From Tamarix chinensis (Eukaryota; Streptophyta; Magnoliopsida; Caryophyllales; Tamaricaceae), in NCBI GenBank assembly GCA_030549775.1, contig CM060174.1:10659786-10723785 (forward strand): a stretch of DNA of 64,000 nucleotides. Reading direction: 5' to 3'. Every line of letters begins with the position of its first letter. Position 1 is the first letter of the stretch. A model generated the notes under the pieces. The model saw nothing but the letters and a program-made list of their open reading frames with translations, made no database searches and was not told the origin of the DNA. A program made the translations under genes and the position numbers. Below are positions 1-10,520 of the stretch, in pieces.

Positions 1-295
1 CCTTCCTGCTGATAAACACTTCCTCTACAATCCCTGCCTCCTCAAACAACTCCCTAACTTCCTCTGCCCGTATCCCTTTTGCAAGATTGTCTACGAACAC
101 AGTAAAGATCAGTCTTCCTTCCTGTTTGAACATTTCTTCACTCCGTGCCTTCCCTTCTACACCTCGAACCCGGGAGGGGTCACCCCTTAGTAAGGGTTTC
201 GACCTTAGGTAGTGACGGTTGGTACCATCGATATGGTTGGTTACGAATGCAGGTGGTCGAGTGGGGATGGGGTTTGGATACTTGGACGTCTTCAT
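1..295 (-). CDS. RRM-domain protein, N-terminal part, cut by window edge
   Basis: On the minus strand an ATG at 295-293 opens a frame that stays open for 98 codons to the window edge. An in-frame TAA lies two codons upstream, so this ATG is the first available start. Residues 1-60 are basic, with no domain I recognise. From about residue 64 the frame reads like the start of an RNA-recognition motif: an RNP2-like VFVDNL at 66-71, then a helix with EEVRELFEEAG and a strand ending VEEVFISRK. RRMs bind single-stranded RNA. The rest of the domain, including RNP1, would lie outside the window. Similar FVDN-type RRMs occur both in host genes and in plant LINE-associated genes, so this may be a host gene or a transposon-derived copy. 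The frame is open and the motif clear, but completeness, expression and origin are unknown. Confidence 0.5.
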   Translation of the reverse strand, partial: MKTSKYPNPIPTRPPAFVTNHIDGTNRHYLRSKPLLRGDPSRVRGVEGKARSEEMFKQEGRLIFTVFVDNLAKGIRAEEVRELFEEAGIVEEVFISRK

Positions 296-301
296 GGTTT
301 A

Positions 302-1531
302 CAAACAGTGGTTTCTAAGCCAACTCCTATGTGTATGTGTATATATATATTATCACAAATTCCACCCTTATCCTTCTTTCATTTCCTGTGGTAAATTTGG
401 TGATGAGCTTTGAATAGTTTGATTCAATCACATTGAAGATGTGGAGCACCGATTTCGTTTTTTCTATTTTTTTACATTGAAACTCCAACTTTCTTTCTTC
501 ATTTTCTCATATATGATTGTATTTTCAATATAAATGTGTACGTTAATTGTTAGTTCATCGATCTGTTAGAAGACTCATTAGACTTGAATTGCATAATAAT
601 ATAACTAGTTACCCAATTTAATGGTCCTCCAAATTATATATGATAATTTCATTGGCTTGCATAACATTCTATAAAAATAATACTTATATATAATTTTTTT
701 TACCACATAATATTTTTAAGTTTTTTATTGTCAAATTTGTAGCTATTTTGTGCAATTTGTATATAAGCTTGGTGTTACATGGAATTCCATAGAGTTTGGC
801 TACAAATGCATAAAGAGCTCACATGACAATTTCTATCGCACAAATGAGGGAAACAAAGCTGAGAAATGCTGATAAAATATAAAATAATGAGTATTTTTGC
901 TTGTTTTAAAAACTTCAACGATACAAAAATAAATTATGACTATGTATTAAATCTAAATGGTTTGACTCTATTAGGAAGGAAATATTAAATAAAAAATTAT
1001 ATATCGGAGTGTAGCTTGAATTATGAGATAATTATCTTGGACAATAAAATAATTGTATATTATGTAAAATTATTTCGACCACTAAAATGATTATCTTGTA
1101 TAAAAAAATATTATTATGTGCTTTACTTTTTGATCTTTTGGGTTGTATGCTGCAAATGCTTTTCTTATTAATTGATTATTTGTATCATGTTTCCTACGTT
1201 ATTAACTTAAAAAAGTTAATTATATATTAAGTACGGTGTGATAATTATTTCGTCAGTATGTCGTTTACTCAACTAATTATGTGTCTCGTGTATTGGTCTT
1301 TTAGATTGTATATTATAATTTATTGATTTTTTTTACGATACATTCGCACCATTTTCTTGGTTGAGTATATCCTGTGAAGCAATAATCAAATTTGCAGCGG
1401 AAATATAGAGTCGCAAACCGGGGTGGAGGGAGGCCCGGGAGGGGAATCGTCAGCTGCCTATTCACCGGTTTGAAAACGCAACGGCGGCGTCCCAACTCCC
1501 AGCATTCCCATCCACAACTCCGCCAACCAAA
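302..1531. other. AT-rich intergenic and 5' flank of the TPR gene
   Basis: No coding potential was recognised. Most of the stretch is AT-rich. Composition becomes GC-richer from about 1400 up to the ATG at 1532, as expected for the 5' leader of the following gene. No convincing TATA box was assigned. Confidence 0.5.
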
Positions 1532-4500
1532 ATGAGTGCTCTGAGAGCACCTATTGTCACCAACCTTCTTCTCCAAAATATCAAACTAAAATTGCAATCT
1601 CAAAACCCTAAACCCTCACAATCACTAACCTCAAATCCAACGAACTCACCTGCGTCGGCCACGACAACCAGGCGGCTGTTTACTACTTCTCTAGTTCTTT
1701 TTTATTTCATCAAACGTCCCGGTAGTTCTATTGCCGTGCCGACTTACGATCCTGTCACTGAGGCGGAGCGAACAGAGAGCCTGAAGACTTCTCAGAGGTT
1801 ATCCGAGGCCATTGAGTTGCTTGAGAGAGGAAGAGATTTGCAGGCTAAGGGTGACTTCAATTTAGCACTTGATTGTTTTACTCAGGTATTGATTTGTCAT
1901 TCAAGGCCGTGTTTGTCTGATCGCATTTGAAAATTCTGAAAGTGGAATGATTATGAATAGCTTTTGAGAATTTAAATGTGGCTTTTTATTACTGTTCTAA
2001 TGGCGCCAAGGGTTGAGTTGAGATGTTCAGGAATTTGAATGTGTTGCTAGCATTATGCAGGACTATTTTATCTTATTTTACTTTGAGGGAAAATACAGGT
2101 CAAAAATCCGATAATACATTAATTAGCTAGCTAATGTCAGACAAAGCAAAATCGAGGATATCCATGGGGACATCAGTGGACCATAAGATCCTCGTCTCTG
2201 GACTACAGAATTTAGCAATCGTATGAGCTACTCTATTAGCATCTCTACATATATGAGTCATGATCAAAATAAAATCAAATCTGTCTGCAGCCTCCTGAAG
2301 GTTCTCGATTAGATATCCTAGTCTCGTCCGCACACTCGTACCGTTCTATATCTCAGATATCACCTTGCTACAGTCTGACTCAACGGCTACTCTGTTAAAG
2401 CTTTTTTCCTTATTAACATTCAGCCCGGCCTTAACAGCTTAGGCTTCCTCTTCCTCGCAATTCCAGTTCGCACTCCAAGCACCATAGCCTGCTAGTATAA
2501 TCATCCCTGTTGCATCACGAAGGACAAACCCGATCTGCCACAAACCATCGTTCCTCCTTCCTGCGTCAACATATAACATCAACCCACCGCGATTTGATGG
2601 ACTCCATTTTTGAATTAAAATACTTGTAGCTTGGTTCAGCAGTTCCCCCAGTAGGACGTGAGAAGCTGCTCAACGTATACTCTAATGTCCTCACAAGACC
2701 ACTCGCGTCCATTGAAAACGCAATCATTCCTCTGCCACCATATCGCCCGCCCAAAAGTCAACTTCCAAGCCACCTAATCATCGTCCTCTTTGCACAAAAT
2801 TTCCATCCATTCTCGCCTTTGTGTGCAGGTCTGGTTATTGTCTGGCTTGAACAGGCAAAAACTCCATATCTCTTATCCTGTGGACAATCTTTCTGGACGT
2901 GAATAATAGCTTCAGCTTACCTGCAGATCTACCGTGCACGCCCACCTCCACTTTCCTTTAGTTGAGCTTCGTATTTGTCAGAACAATTTCATTACAACTG
3001 CCCCATGCAAACAAACGGACAAGACGCAAATTATTCGGCTTCCACACCCTGTGTCATATCCCTTCTCCTTTTTCTTCCAATAATCCAGCCTCCTTGCGCT
3101 AAGCGTCTCTTAACATCATCCGATAGGCACTTTTCACTGAATAAATTCCATCATTTGTTAATGTGTACCAAGGCCTGTTGATCTTGTGGCAGATATTAAG
3201 TGATGTCATAATGTTCTGTCTGTAGGTTATTGTAGATGATTTCTGTTGCGGTTGATATCATTGATATCATTGACGAGTGATATAGTTCTTATTTTTTGGC
3301 AGCTGACTGCTCCCTTTCTTCTAATGCATTGTGTATTTTCTGTATGTTGGCTGTAAGTTCTTCAATTGTAGAATGTCATGGACGTTTTTGCTGAGTACGT
3401 TGTTGGTTGAGTTCAGTCTTTAAGTGTAGGACTTAATATTGTTATCATTGCATATAATGAACAGGTTTTGGCCTTTTGGGAAAAGGGTCGCTGTAGGGCA
3501 ATTTGTAGTGTGTAACTTGAGGACAGAGATGGCAGCAGGTGTTGACTTGAGTGGTAAATATTTTAGTCATGTATGCCCATGGAAAGAAGGTGAATGCTTG
3601 TGTATTTACTAGTGAGTTTGATTCAATCTGAATCAATGGGGCTTCCATGGGTTTCTGATTCCTGAGTTTCTATGATAAGCCATATTATGGATAGGTGTTA
3701 GACTTGTTTGGGGAGTCATAGACTCATAATAGTTGCTAGGTTTCTCTTTGCATTAAGAGTTGTGAATTAGAGAAGTAGATGCCTTGTAGAGAATTTGATG
3801 TTTGCCAATAAGCCTCAAGAAATAGGGAAATGAGGCTTAGGTCTTGTTTTCCTTACCTTATCATTAGATCAGATCAACATCAATTGCATCAAATTAAAGC
3901 AGTACCAATTAGATCATAATAGATCAGATAATATCAATAATAATAATTATTATTATTATCATTATGATAATTATTACTAATTTCTATTTATTATAATCTT
4001 TAATATTAATAATATTATGATTATGAACATTATTATAATAATTACTTTATTTATCTATGTTACTATTATTATTATTATTATTGTTATTGTTATTAACATA
4101 ATTATTATATATAATAATAATAATAATTTTGATTATTAATATTATTAGAATTATTATGGTTATTATTTTTATTATAATTATTAATTAAATTATGTATTAT
4201 AATAATTATTAGTATAATTATGATAATTATTATTATTTTGAACATAATTATTAATGTAATTATTATATATTTATTAATATCATTATTAATATGAATAATA
4301 TTATTAACATTTTTATAGTTATTAATATAATTATAATTATGACTATTAATATAATTTTATTTATTATAGCTATTGATATCATTATTTTAATTATTTATAT
4401 TATTATAGTAAGAATAATTATTATTAATATTTTTATTATGCTTATAAATATGCATAAATGTTATTATAATGAATAATATAATAATAGTAGTAATAATTTT

Positions 4501-6387
4501 TTATATAATTATTATTATTGACATTAATATAATAATTTATTATTGACATTAATATAATAATTTTTATTCTCATCAACACTAATAAGATTATATTAGATAG
4601 ATTTAATTAGATTCAATTTGATAGGGCCTAATCTGATCCAATTTGATAAGAAAAATCAGGTGAGGAAAATAGAGCCTTAGTCTTAACCACTAAACTAGCA
4701 CCTCTTTTGGTAGAGTTGCATTCTGTATATTTACTAATTTTTTTTTTCTGCTCTTGTCTAGGTAGGTTAGCATAGCTAGTTTTCCTAAAGGGTAAAACCT
4801 TAGCGTGCCTACTTAGCATGATCGTCCAAATTCACATTTATAGTTGGAATAGCCTTAATAGAGCTATTCATCCCCTTTTATATGCATGAGAACATATCAA
4901 TTTATTATGAGTAGGAGGTCAGATATGCCCTCAAGTCCTTGAAAAGATCAAATTGAAATAACTAGGCCTACAAGATAGAATAATATTACTATCTAACTAG
5001 GCCTATTTTAACTCTTTGAATTGAATTAGCATGTTACAACCACTAAAATATTAACATCTAACAAAAAGGATACGGCAACAGTTTCACACTTTTTTTGCTC
5101 AAAGCAACCCATATGTGACTCACTATAACCTCCTTCACACTATTTCAAGATCCAACTTGACTAAGGTGGCATGCACACAAGATGTTGACCGACTATTAGG
5201 AAATGTGTCATATTTTTCTATGACTATAAACTAATATACTAAAGTTTTGTTTTCCTCACCTTATTTTTTCAGATCTAATTAGTGTTGATATGAACTGATA
5301 ATAATTATAATTATTATTATTAGACACCAATTAGATTAGAACAAATAATATTAAGTATTATTATTATTATTATTATTTATAATAATTATATAAACTAAAT
5401 TTATAATAATAATTTTATTATAAATATTATTATTATTAATTATAACTATCATTATTAATTAGTATAATTATTATTGTGATTATTAATATTATGAATATTA
5501 TAATAATGAATATGATTATTCACATTGTGATTATTATTATAATTATGATTATTGTTAAAATTATTATTATAATTATAACTATTATTATTATTATTACTTT
5601 GATTATTAATATTATTATAATTATTATGACGATTATTGTTCTTGTCACTATTAATTAAATTATATATTATAATATTTATTAATATTATTATGATAACTAT
5701 TATTATAATTAATATAATTATTAATTTTATTAATATGACTAATATTATTACAATCATTAATGTAATAATAATTAATATAATTATTGAAATGAATTGTTAT
5801 AATGATTATCAATATTATTATGATTATAATAATTATTATTAATAATACAGTTATTATTATAACTATTAATATAATTTTATTTATAATAGCTATTAATATC
5901 ATTATGTTAATTATTATTATAATATTTAATATTATCATAATTATTGATATAATAATAATTATTATTATTATTAACATTAATATTTTTATTTTCATCAACA
6001 CTAATCAAATCAGATTAGATCAATAATAATCACATAAAATCATATCGGATTTGCACTAAGGCCGTATTTTTCTGACATTATATTTAGATCATATTAGATC
6101 GGCACCAATTAGATTACATAAGTCAAATCAACTCATATATCAGATCTAGTAATATCGATTGTTATTATTATTCATAATAATTATACAAACTAATATTTTA
6201 CTAAATGTATTATTATAAATAATATTCATCATATAATCAATATCAATAATCATAATAATAATTATATTATTAATAAAAATAAAAATATTAATAGTTATTA
6301 TTACAATAATTTGACTAAGTTATAATGATAGTTATAATTAATAATAATATTATTATTTATAATAAATTATTATTATAAATATTAGTT

Positions 6388-6428
<41 letters not shown>

Positions 6429-8273
6429 TGATATTATTTGGTCTAATCTAATTGGTGTTGATCTGATCTCATTATAAGGTAAGAAAAACAGGAAGAAAGT
6501 TTACATGTTCTAGCCTGCCTCATGCGATATTTTCTTTGGATCTTTTGGAAACACTCTGCTAATAACCCACTATTTAATAGGTGAGGCTGCATAAATCTTG
6601 AGATCCTAATACCCTATCAAGAGACGGTATTCATATTGGGTGTTACCTCTACCTTTACCTTTACCTTTACCTTCTAAAAAAAATGTAGCTCTTGGATGTC
6701 AAATAGTTTGCTCGAAGATATGGTTTCATTCTGCTGAGATTCCTTTGCACTATATACAAATTCAAATGCTATTATAGAATTTTGCAGATCCATCTTCCAA
6801 CTGATTTTGAGGTCCATTATCAAAGCGAAAAAAAGAAAAAGAGAAAAAGAAGGCATGTTAAGATAGATATGGTAGAGGAAGATTTAATAAATTTACCTTC
6901 GAGTCAAGATGCTTGAAAGCGTGTACTTCAAGAATATGTATCCATAGCTGCACAGAGCAATCCTCTTTCTAGGCATAGAAGTCGCTTAAAAGAGTAGTGC
7001 TCTCTTGATTTTCCAAAAGAAAAATGTCCTTGATCTCCTCAACCAACTGAACTGCTAAGATGACTGCGAGCTCCTGCAGAACCCAATTGTCGGCACAGAC
7101 AAGGCAATACAACTAAATCACCTATTTTGGGGACCTTAGTGAGTTGATGTAATGGCAATTTACCCTCGACCATCATCATATGTTTTTCTACATCATGGTA
7201 TCTAAATCTGCCCCTTTAAAGGATTCTGTATTTTAAAAGATGATGATCTGAGAGGGCAAACTGGGCTTATGGTTTTGTTATTCAGATGTTGTAGCACAGA
7301 GGCCGTGAATATTGCTGACGTTCTAATCAGCATCAGGGGATGTAGCATCCTGGGGTTATCAGGGATCACTCACAATCACTGAAGATATGTTTGATTGAAG
7401 TAAAAGCAATTCAGCCAATTTTGATTTCTCAACAGCTAGCTAGCTGTCTGATGAAAGGATGGTTATAGTCTCCATCCCCCTGCAAGATGGTTATTAGAAA
7501 CTCATATGTAGCATCTCTCTTTCTTTTTAATAATTTTGTCGTGGAAATCATATATGCAGCGTCTCCAAGAGTACTTTGGTAGGCATTGAGATGTTCGGCC
7601 AGGGCATTTATATGTTCTTTGTTTTTAACATCTTAAAATCATATCCATGCCCCTTCATGGGCACACTGTTGCCACTTGCAAAGTCTCTCTCTCTCTCTCT
7701 CTTTTTGTTTTTGTGTTGTTCGTAAGATGAACTTGTAGCATGCAGCTTCAGTTGGTTCATCTTGAATAACCAAACTTCGCTTATTATTTTGGCGGTATGC
7801 TTTGTCCGGTAGGGATATATATATGTATATTTATGTCCTTGTTCCTAATTTTCAGGTGGTTGAACGATACAAAGATTTTGCATTTTCAGACTATGCGAGA
7901 GTAGGAAGAGCACTGGCTTTATATGAGCTTGGTAGCAGAGATGAAGCCATTGTAGAAATGGAGGACGTTTCCATTTCATTGAAAGGATATCCAGGTATTG
8001 ATAAACATCAATACGCAGATTCTACGCTTTATATCTTAACTAATTCTATGACTTCTAATTTATGATCACGGTTAATGATCTTCTGTAGAAGTTCATGCTG
8101 CTCTAGCAGCTGCTCTGTACGCGGACAAGCATGCTCCAATACTTGCGGAAAACCAGTTCACGATCGCGACGTTGTTAGATCCTCATTACACAGATCTCTC
8201 GTACGTGAAGGATACAAAACATTGGCCACCTAGTCTTGTTAGTTCTTTGAAGAACTTCCTCTCCCTATCGTGA
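1532..8273 (+). CDS. TPR-like protein, probably plastid-targeted (3 exons)
   Basis: Exons are 1532-1885, 7856-7994 and 8089-8273, joined at GT/AG sites in compatible phases (0, then 1) to give 225 residues ending at the TGA 8271-8273. Residues 1-47 are rich in Ser, Thr, Asn and Arg and poor in acidic residues, like a chloroplast transit peptide. Arg47-Arg48 are followed by a hydrophobic run (about 49-60) and then SSIAVP, which resembles a twin-arginine lumenal signal; that lumen location is inference. Two TPR-like helical pairs follow, about 95-128 (GRDLQAKGDFNLALDCFTQ, across the exon 1/2 junction) and about 131-164 (ARVGRALALYELGSRDEAI). TPRs mediate protein contacts; no catalytic motif is seen. 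The C-terminus is rich in conserved-looking residues (DPHYTDLSYVKDTKHWPPSL). Splicing exon 1 to exon 2 restores the TPR, which supports the model. I do not know the precise family member. Confidence 0.82.
2127..3200 (-). mobile_element. LINE relic: zf-RVT and RNase H-like tail
   Basis: Read on the minus strand from about 3200 down, broken frames give the typical 3' half of a plant LINE open reading frame. There is a WYTLTNDGIYSVKSAYR segment preceding the zf-RVT zinc-binding region, a damaged zf-RVT, the linker FGRAIWWQRNDCVFNG near 2700-2760, and an RNase H-like end with THICRDANRVAHTIAKF near 2215-2265. Stops and frameshifts interrupt it, so it is dead. It opposes the host gene, and I see no clear poly-A tail or target-site duplication. 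The right limit is approximate. Confidence 0.75.
3840..4676. mobile_element. Harbinger/Tourist-like MITE with (ATT)n core
   Basis: The ends form imperfect inverted repeats: GGTCTTGTTTTCCTTACC on the left, and GGCTCTATTTTCCTCACC when the right end is reverse-complemented. They are flanked by the 3-bp direct repeat TTA (3837-3839 and 4677-4679), the target preference of PIF/Harbinger elements. Sub-terminal blocks resembling ATTAGATCAGATCAACA also recur inverted at the two ends. The interior (about 3940-4570) is almost entirely A/T with ATT/AAT triplets and codes for nothing believable. No transposase is present, so it is non-autonomous. Confidence 0.65.
5240..6500. mobile_element. Second and third (ATT)n-core elements, same family
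   Basis: The left end GTTTTGTTTTCCTCACC near 5244-5260 and the right end near 6476-6495 (reverse complement CCTGTTTTTCTTACCTTA) match the termini of the element at 3840-4676. A further GGCCGTATTTTTCTGACA terminus lies near 6060, preceded by TAA. The block therefore looks like two elements side by side, about 5240-6050 and 6060-6500. Sub-terminal ATCAGATCAACACCAATT-type blocks recur in both orientations. Interiors are (ATT)n/(AAT)n. Exact boundaries and target duplications are not resolved. Confidence 0.5.
6644..6674. repeat. Short (TTTACC)n hexamer run
   Basis: About five head-to-tail TTTACC/TCTACC units lie inside intron 1. The unit differs from the plant telomere repeat TTTAGGG/CCCTAAA, so this is a plain microsatellite. 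Confidence 0.7.
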
Positions 8274-8834
8274 AAGGCAGTCTCCGATGATACAAGAATG
8301 AATACAAGACGAACATTATACCTGATATAGTAATGTAAAATCCCGCAACCCTTTTGTATTTGCATTTCTTCTAGACCCGTGGAAGTGTAAATAAATACTT
8401 TATCAGCAAAGCAGCATATCCAGTGTTATGCAATATAAATTGAAAAGCAAGCCGTGGTCTGCGGAATGCACGAGTACCCGCCCCACAGTTGCAGCTAGCC
8501 CACAAAGTTTGAACGTAAAACTATTTTTCAGAATCTTCTTTCGGCTGCAAGTGCTGTGCACGCTGTTGAAAGATTTAAAGGCTAAATTCCATCACCACAG
8601 TACCCAACTTTTAACTTTTCAAACTTTTGTATTATAAACCGACCGTTAGCTGCTTGTTCCTTTCAAACAGGTGAGAGATTGATTCCAACAGTAAATCGAT
8701 ACATTTGTTGACAGTGAGGGACTAACTAATGATGACTACCATCGTTACAAGTCTCCAAACCACATAATTCATTCCCCCACTTACAGCATTATCTATAACA
8801 AAAAAAGGAAGAAGAAATAATGCGACAATCTGCC
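8274..8834. other. Convergent 3' intergenic region
   Basis: This is the space between the stop codons of two tail-to-tail genes. It should hold both 3' untranslated regions. An AATAAA lies 117 nt after the TPR stop; no equally clear signal was found for the minus-strand U-box gene. The frame at 8428-8637 resembles no protein I know. Confidence 0.6.
8390..8395 (+). terminator. Probable polyadenylation signal AATAAA of the TPR gene
   Basis: A canonical AATAAA hexamer sits 117 nt downstream of the TGA at 8271-8273, a usual distance for a plant 3' end. This is inference from position and motif only. Confidence 0.45.
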
Positions 8835-10304
8835 CTACACATGTTTCATTATGTTCATAGAGCACATGGATCGAAGCACCTTTAACAACATCCTTGCTTT
8901 AGTCTTAGTCCTGACATCACACTGACTTTGAATCAACAATAACAACTGTGTCAACACCCCTCTACGTATCGCTTCGTCTCTTACCTGTACCGAATCGCAA
9001 CATAAAATTATCAACGAACTCACTGCGCTCTCACTGCCCTGATGCTCGTCCGACACTTTAAATACCATCTTAACGAGGGCTCTTATACCATTCGGATTAT
9101 CGATCACTGACTGTTTCCCTTTGTCCGTACCCAGTATCGCTTCCAGTGCCTTCGTTGCCTGAGACGATGCGTTATCATTGTTTCTTTTCCTTGCACGACC
9201 GCCTCGGGAAGATCCTAAAATGTACGTGATTAACACGTCTATGACTCCATCTAGGGCGATTAAAGTCTCAAGATCAGTGGTGTTCGAGTCTTTGGACGAC
9301 GATAACAGCAATAATGCTGATAGTAGCTTGATTCCGGATTCATGAACTTCCTCGTCGTCCGCATCCTTCGGATCATCGTTATGGAGTAAGTCGATGATCG
9401 ATTTTACAATCTCGGCGTCGTTGTCGACGATCGTATTGAATAATAACTCCTTTGTCTCGTCCGAGGATGAAGTGATAACGGATAATATAAGAGTACATAA
9501 ACTCACCTTCGTCGTCGGAGTGCCTTGTCGCAAGAGGAATTTGAATTTTGACCCTAGATTACTCCTCGACGACGAGGACGGCGAGTCTTCGTCGTCGTCG
9601 TCGTCCTCCTCCTCCTCCTCCTTCAGCATAATCTTCAAGCTCGCTAATTCGGTACTACCGAATGGCAACGATTTTACAGCACAACATAACGCTTCTTCTA
9701 TAAATTCCAAGAGCATCAACCGTACTTGTCGAGGAGATTCATTGTATCTATCTTCCAATTTTTCTCTTCCGAAGACCAAATTCAATGCCATCGGAACAAA
9801 TCCAGACCTAACCAAACATCTATGTTTTCCTCTCTCGTACTGATCAACCGATAAACGACCTCGAATCGGTTCCAGTACCTCCGAGCTCCGGCCAGACTCT
9901 TCGGATTCTTCGAGCGCCTGGTTCGACGAAGGCAGTAGCACGTCGGCATCGAAACCGGAACGACCGCAGATAGCCAACATTGTACGGTCGAAGCAGCTAC
10001 AGCCGCTTCGCTGCGGATCGGAGCTGGTGCGGCGGCTGAAGTAATAATGCAGCGCCTGCTGGGTTGAAGACGGCGATGACGGCGCGGCTGTGCGAAGCCA
10101 CTGATTGATTAACTGACGAAGAGTGTGGTTAGGGACTAAAGATAGGTCGTGGAGTTTCTGCATTGTTACGGGACAGGTTGCGTTTCCGGCGGCTAACCAT
10201 TTCTCTATGTATGGCCTGTCGTATGTTTGGCCGGTACAAAGCGTGACTGGATCAGTGAATATGTCCAGGCTTATGGGGCATGTAAAGTGGTCTGGAAATG
10301 ACAT
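8835..10304 (-). CDS. U-box/ARM E3 ubiquitin ligase (PUB25/26-like), intronless
   Basis: 489 residues with no intron. A U-box occupies about residues 4-75 (FTCPISLDIFTDPVTLCTGQ, YIEKWL, CPVTMQKL, PNHTLRQLINQW), the fold that docks ubiquitin-charged E2 enzymes. The remainder (about 150-480) is leucine-rich and helical, matching the ARM-like region of plant PUB proteins that binds substrates. It is expected to act in the cytosol or nucleus, attaching ubiquitin to targets, often in stress or immune signalling (family knowledge; the substrate here is unknown). I chose the ATG at 10304-10302: the longer frame reaches 10469, but a TATA box lies at about 10426-10436 inside that extension, and family members start just before FxCPISL. 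An acidic tract (229-240) followed by a Ser run (242-246), encoded at about 9567-9620, interrupts the ARM region. It resembles PUB25/26 but I cannot fix the orthologue. Confidence 0.92.
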   Translation of the reverse strand: MSFPDHFTCPISLDIFTDPVTLCTGQTYDRPYIEKWLAAGNATCPVTMQKLHDLSLVPNHTLRQLINQWLRTAAPSSPSSTQQALHYYFSRRTSSDPQRSGCSCFDRTMLAICGRSGFDADVLLPSSNQALEESEESGRSSEVLEPIRGRLSVDQYERGKHRCLVRSGFVPMALNLVFGREKLEDRYNESPRQVRLMLLEFIEEALCCAVKSLPFGSTELASLKIMLKEEEEEDDDDDEDSPSSSSRSNLGSKFKFLLRQGTPTTKVSLCTLILSVITSSSDETKELLFNTIVDNDAEIVKSIIDLLHNDDPKDADDEEVHESGIKLLSALLLLSSSKDSNTTDLETLIALDGVIDVLITYILGSSRGGRARKRNNDNASSQATKALEAILGTDKGKQSVIDNPNGIRALVKMVFKVSDEHQGSESAVSSLIILCCDSVQVRDEAIRRGVLTQLLLLIQSQCDVRTKTKARMLLKVLRSMCSMNIMKHV

Positions 10305-10425
10305 GATGGAATTAGCGCCACCGCCACCACCCTCTCTACTCCGAAAATGACCCGGATTCTGAAGGGTACGTTCAAATATGTGGTTATGCTTATGAGATAG
10401 CCTTGCTTGAGGTCTCAGTTTGGTC

Positions 10426-10491
10426 TTTATATATACCGCACACAAGCAGTACACAACATGGAGAGGCAACAGAAATCACGTATGTGACGTC
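10426..10491 (-). promoter_or_regulatory. Core promoter of the U-box gene: TATA box and TGACGTC element
   Basis: On the minus strand a TATATATAAAG sequence (10436-10426) lies about 125 nt upstream of the chosen ATG. A TGACGTC palindrome-type element (10485-10491), the bZIP/as-1 core, lies about 50 nt further upstream. A GA-rich run follows at about 10495-10520. This arrangement supports the downstream ATG. Function is inferred from motifs. Confidence 0.5.
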
Positions 10492-10520
10492 GAGAACAGA
10501 GAGGGAGAGAGAAGGAGGGG

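Larger units (their letters stand above)
1886..7855 (+). other. Giant intron 1 of the TPR gene
   Basis: The intron starts GTATTG after codon 118 and ends TTTTCAG. Its 5970 bp are filled with transposon relics: a minus-strand LINE fragment (2127-3200), a Harbinger-like element (3840-4676) and a second (ATT)n-rich block (5240-6500). The parts 3200-3840, 4680-5240 and 6500-7855 show no recognisable gene or RNA. A (CT)n run lies at about 7683-7702. Exons 2 and 3 lie only 94 bp apart, so this intron alone accounts for the size of the gene. Confidence 0.75.

Noticed and set aside
4291..6026. Long Ile/Asn-rich frames on both strands
   Set aside because: They arise from (ATT)n/(AAT)n repeats; composition is two or three residues and no domain exists.
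6644..6674. Interstitial telomere repeat
   Set aside because: The unit TTTACC is not the plant telomere heptamer.
9394..9843. 149-codon plus-strand frame
   Set aside because: Shadow of the U-box gene on the other strand; the Ser run mirrors the acidic tract.
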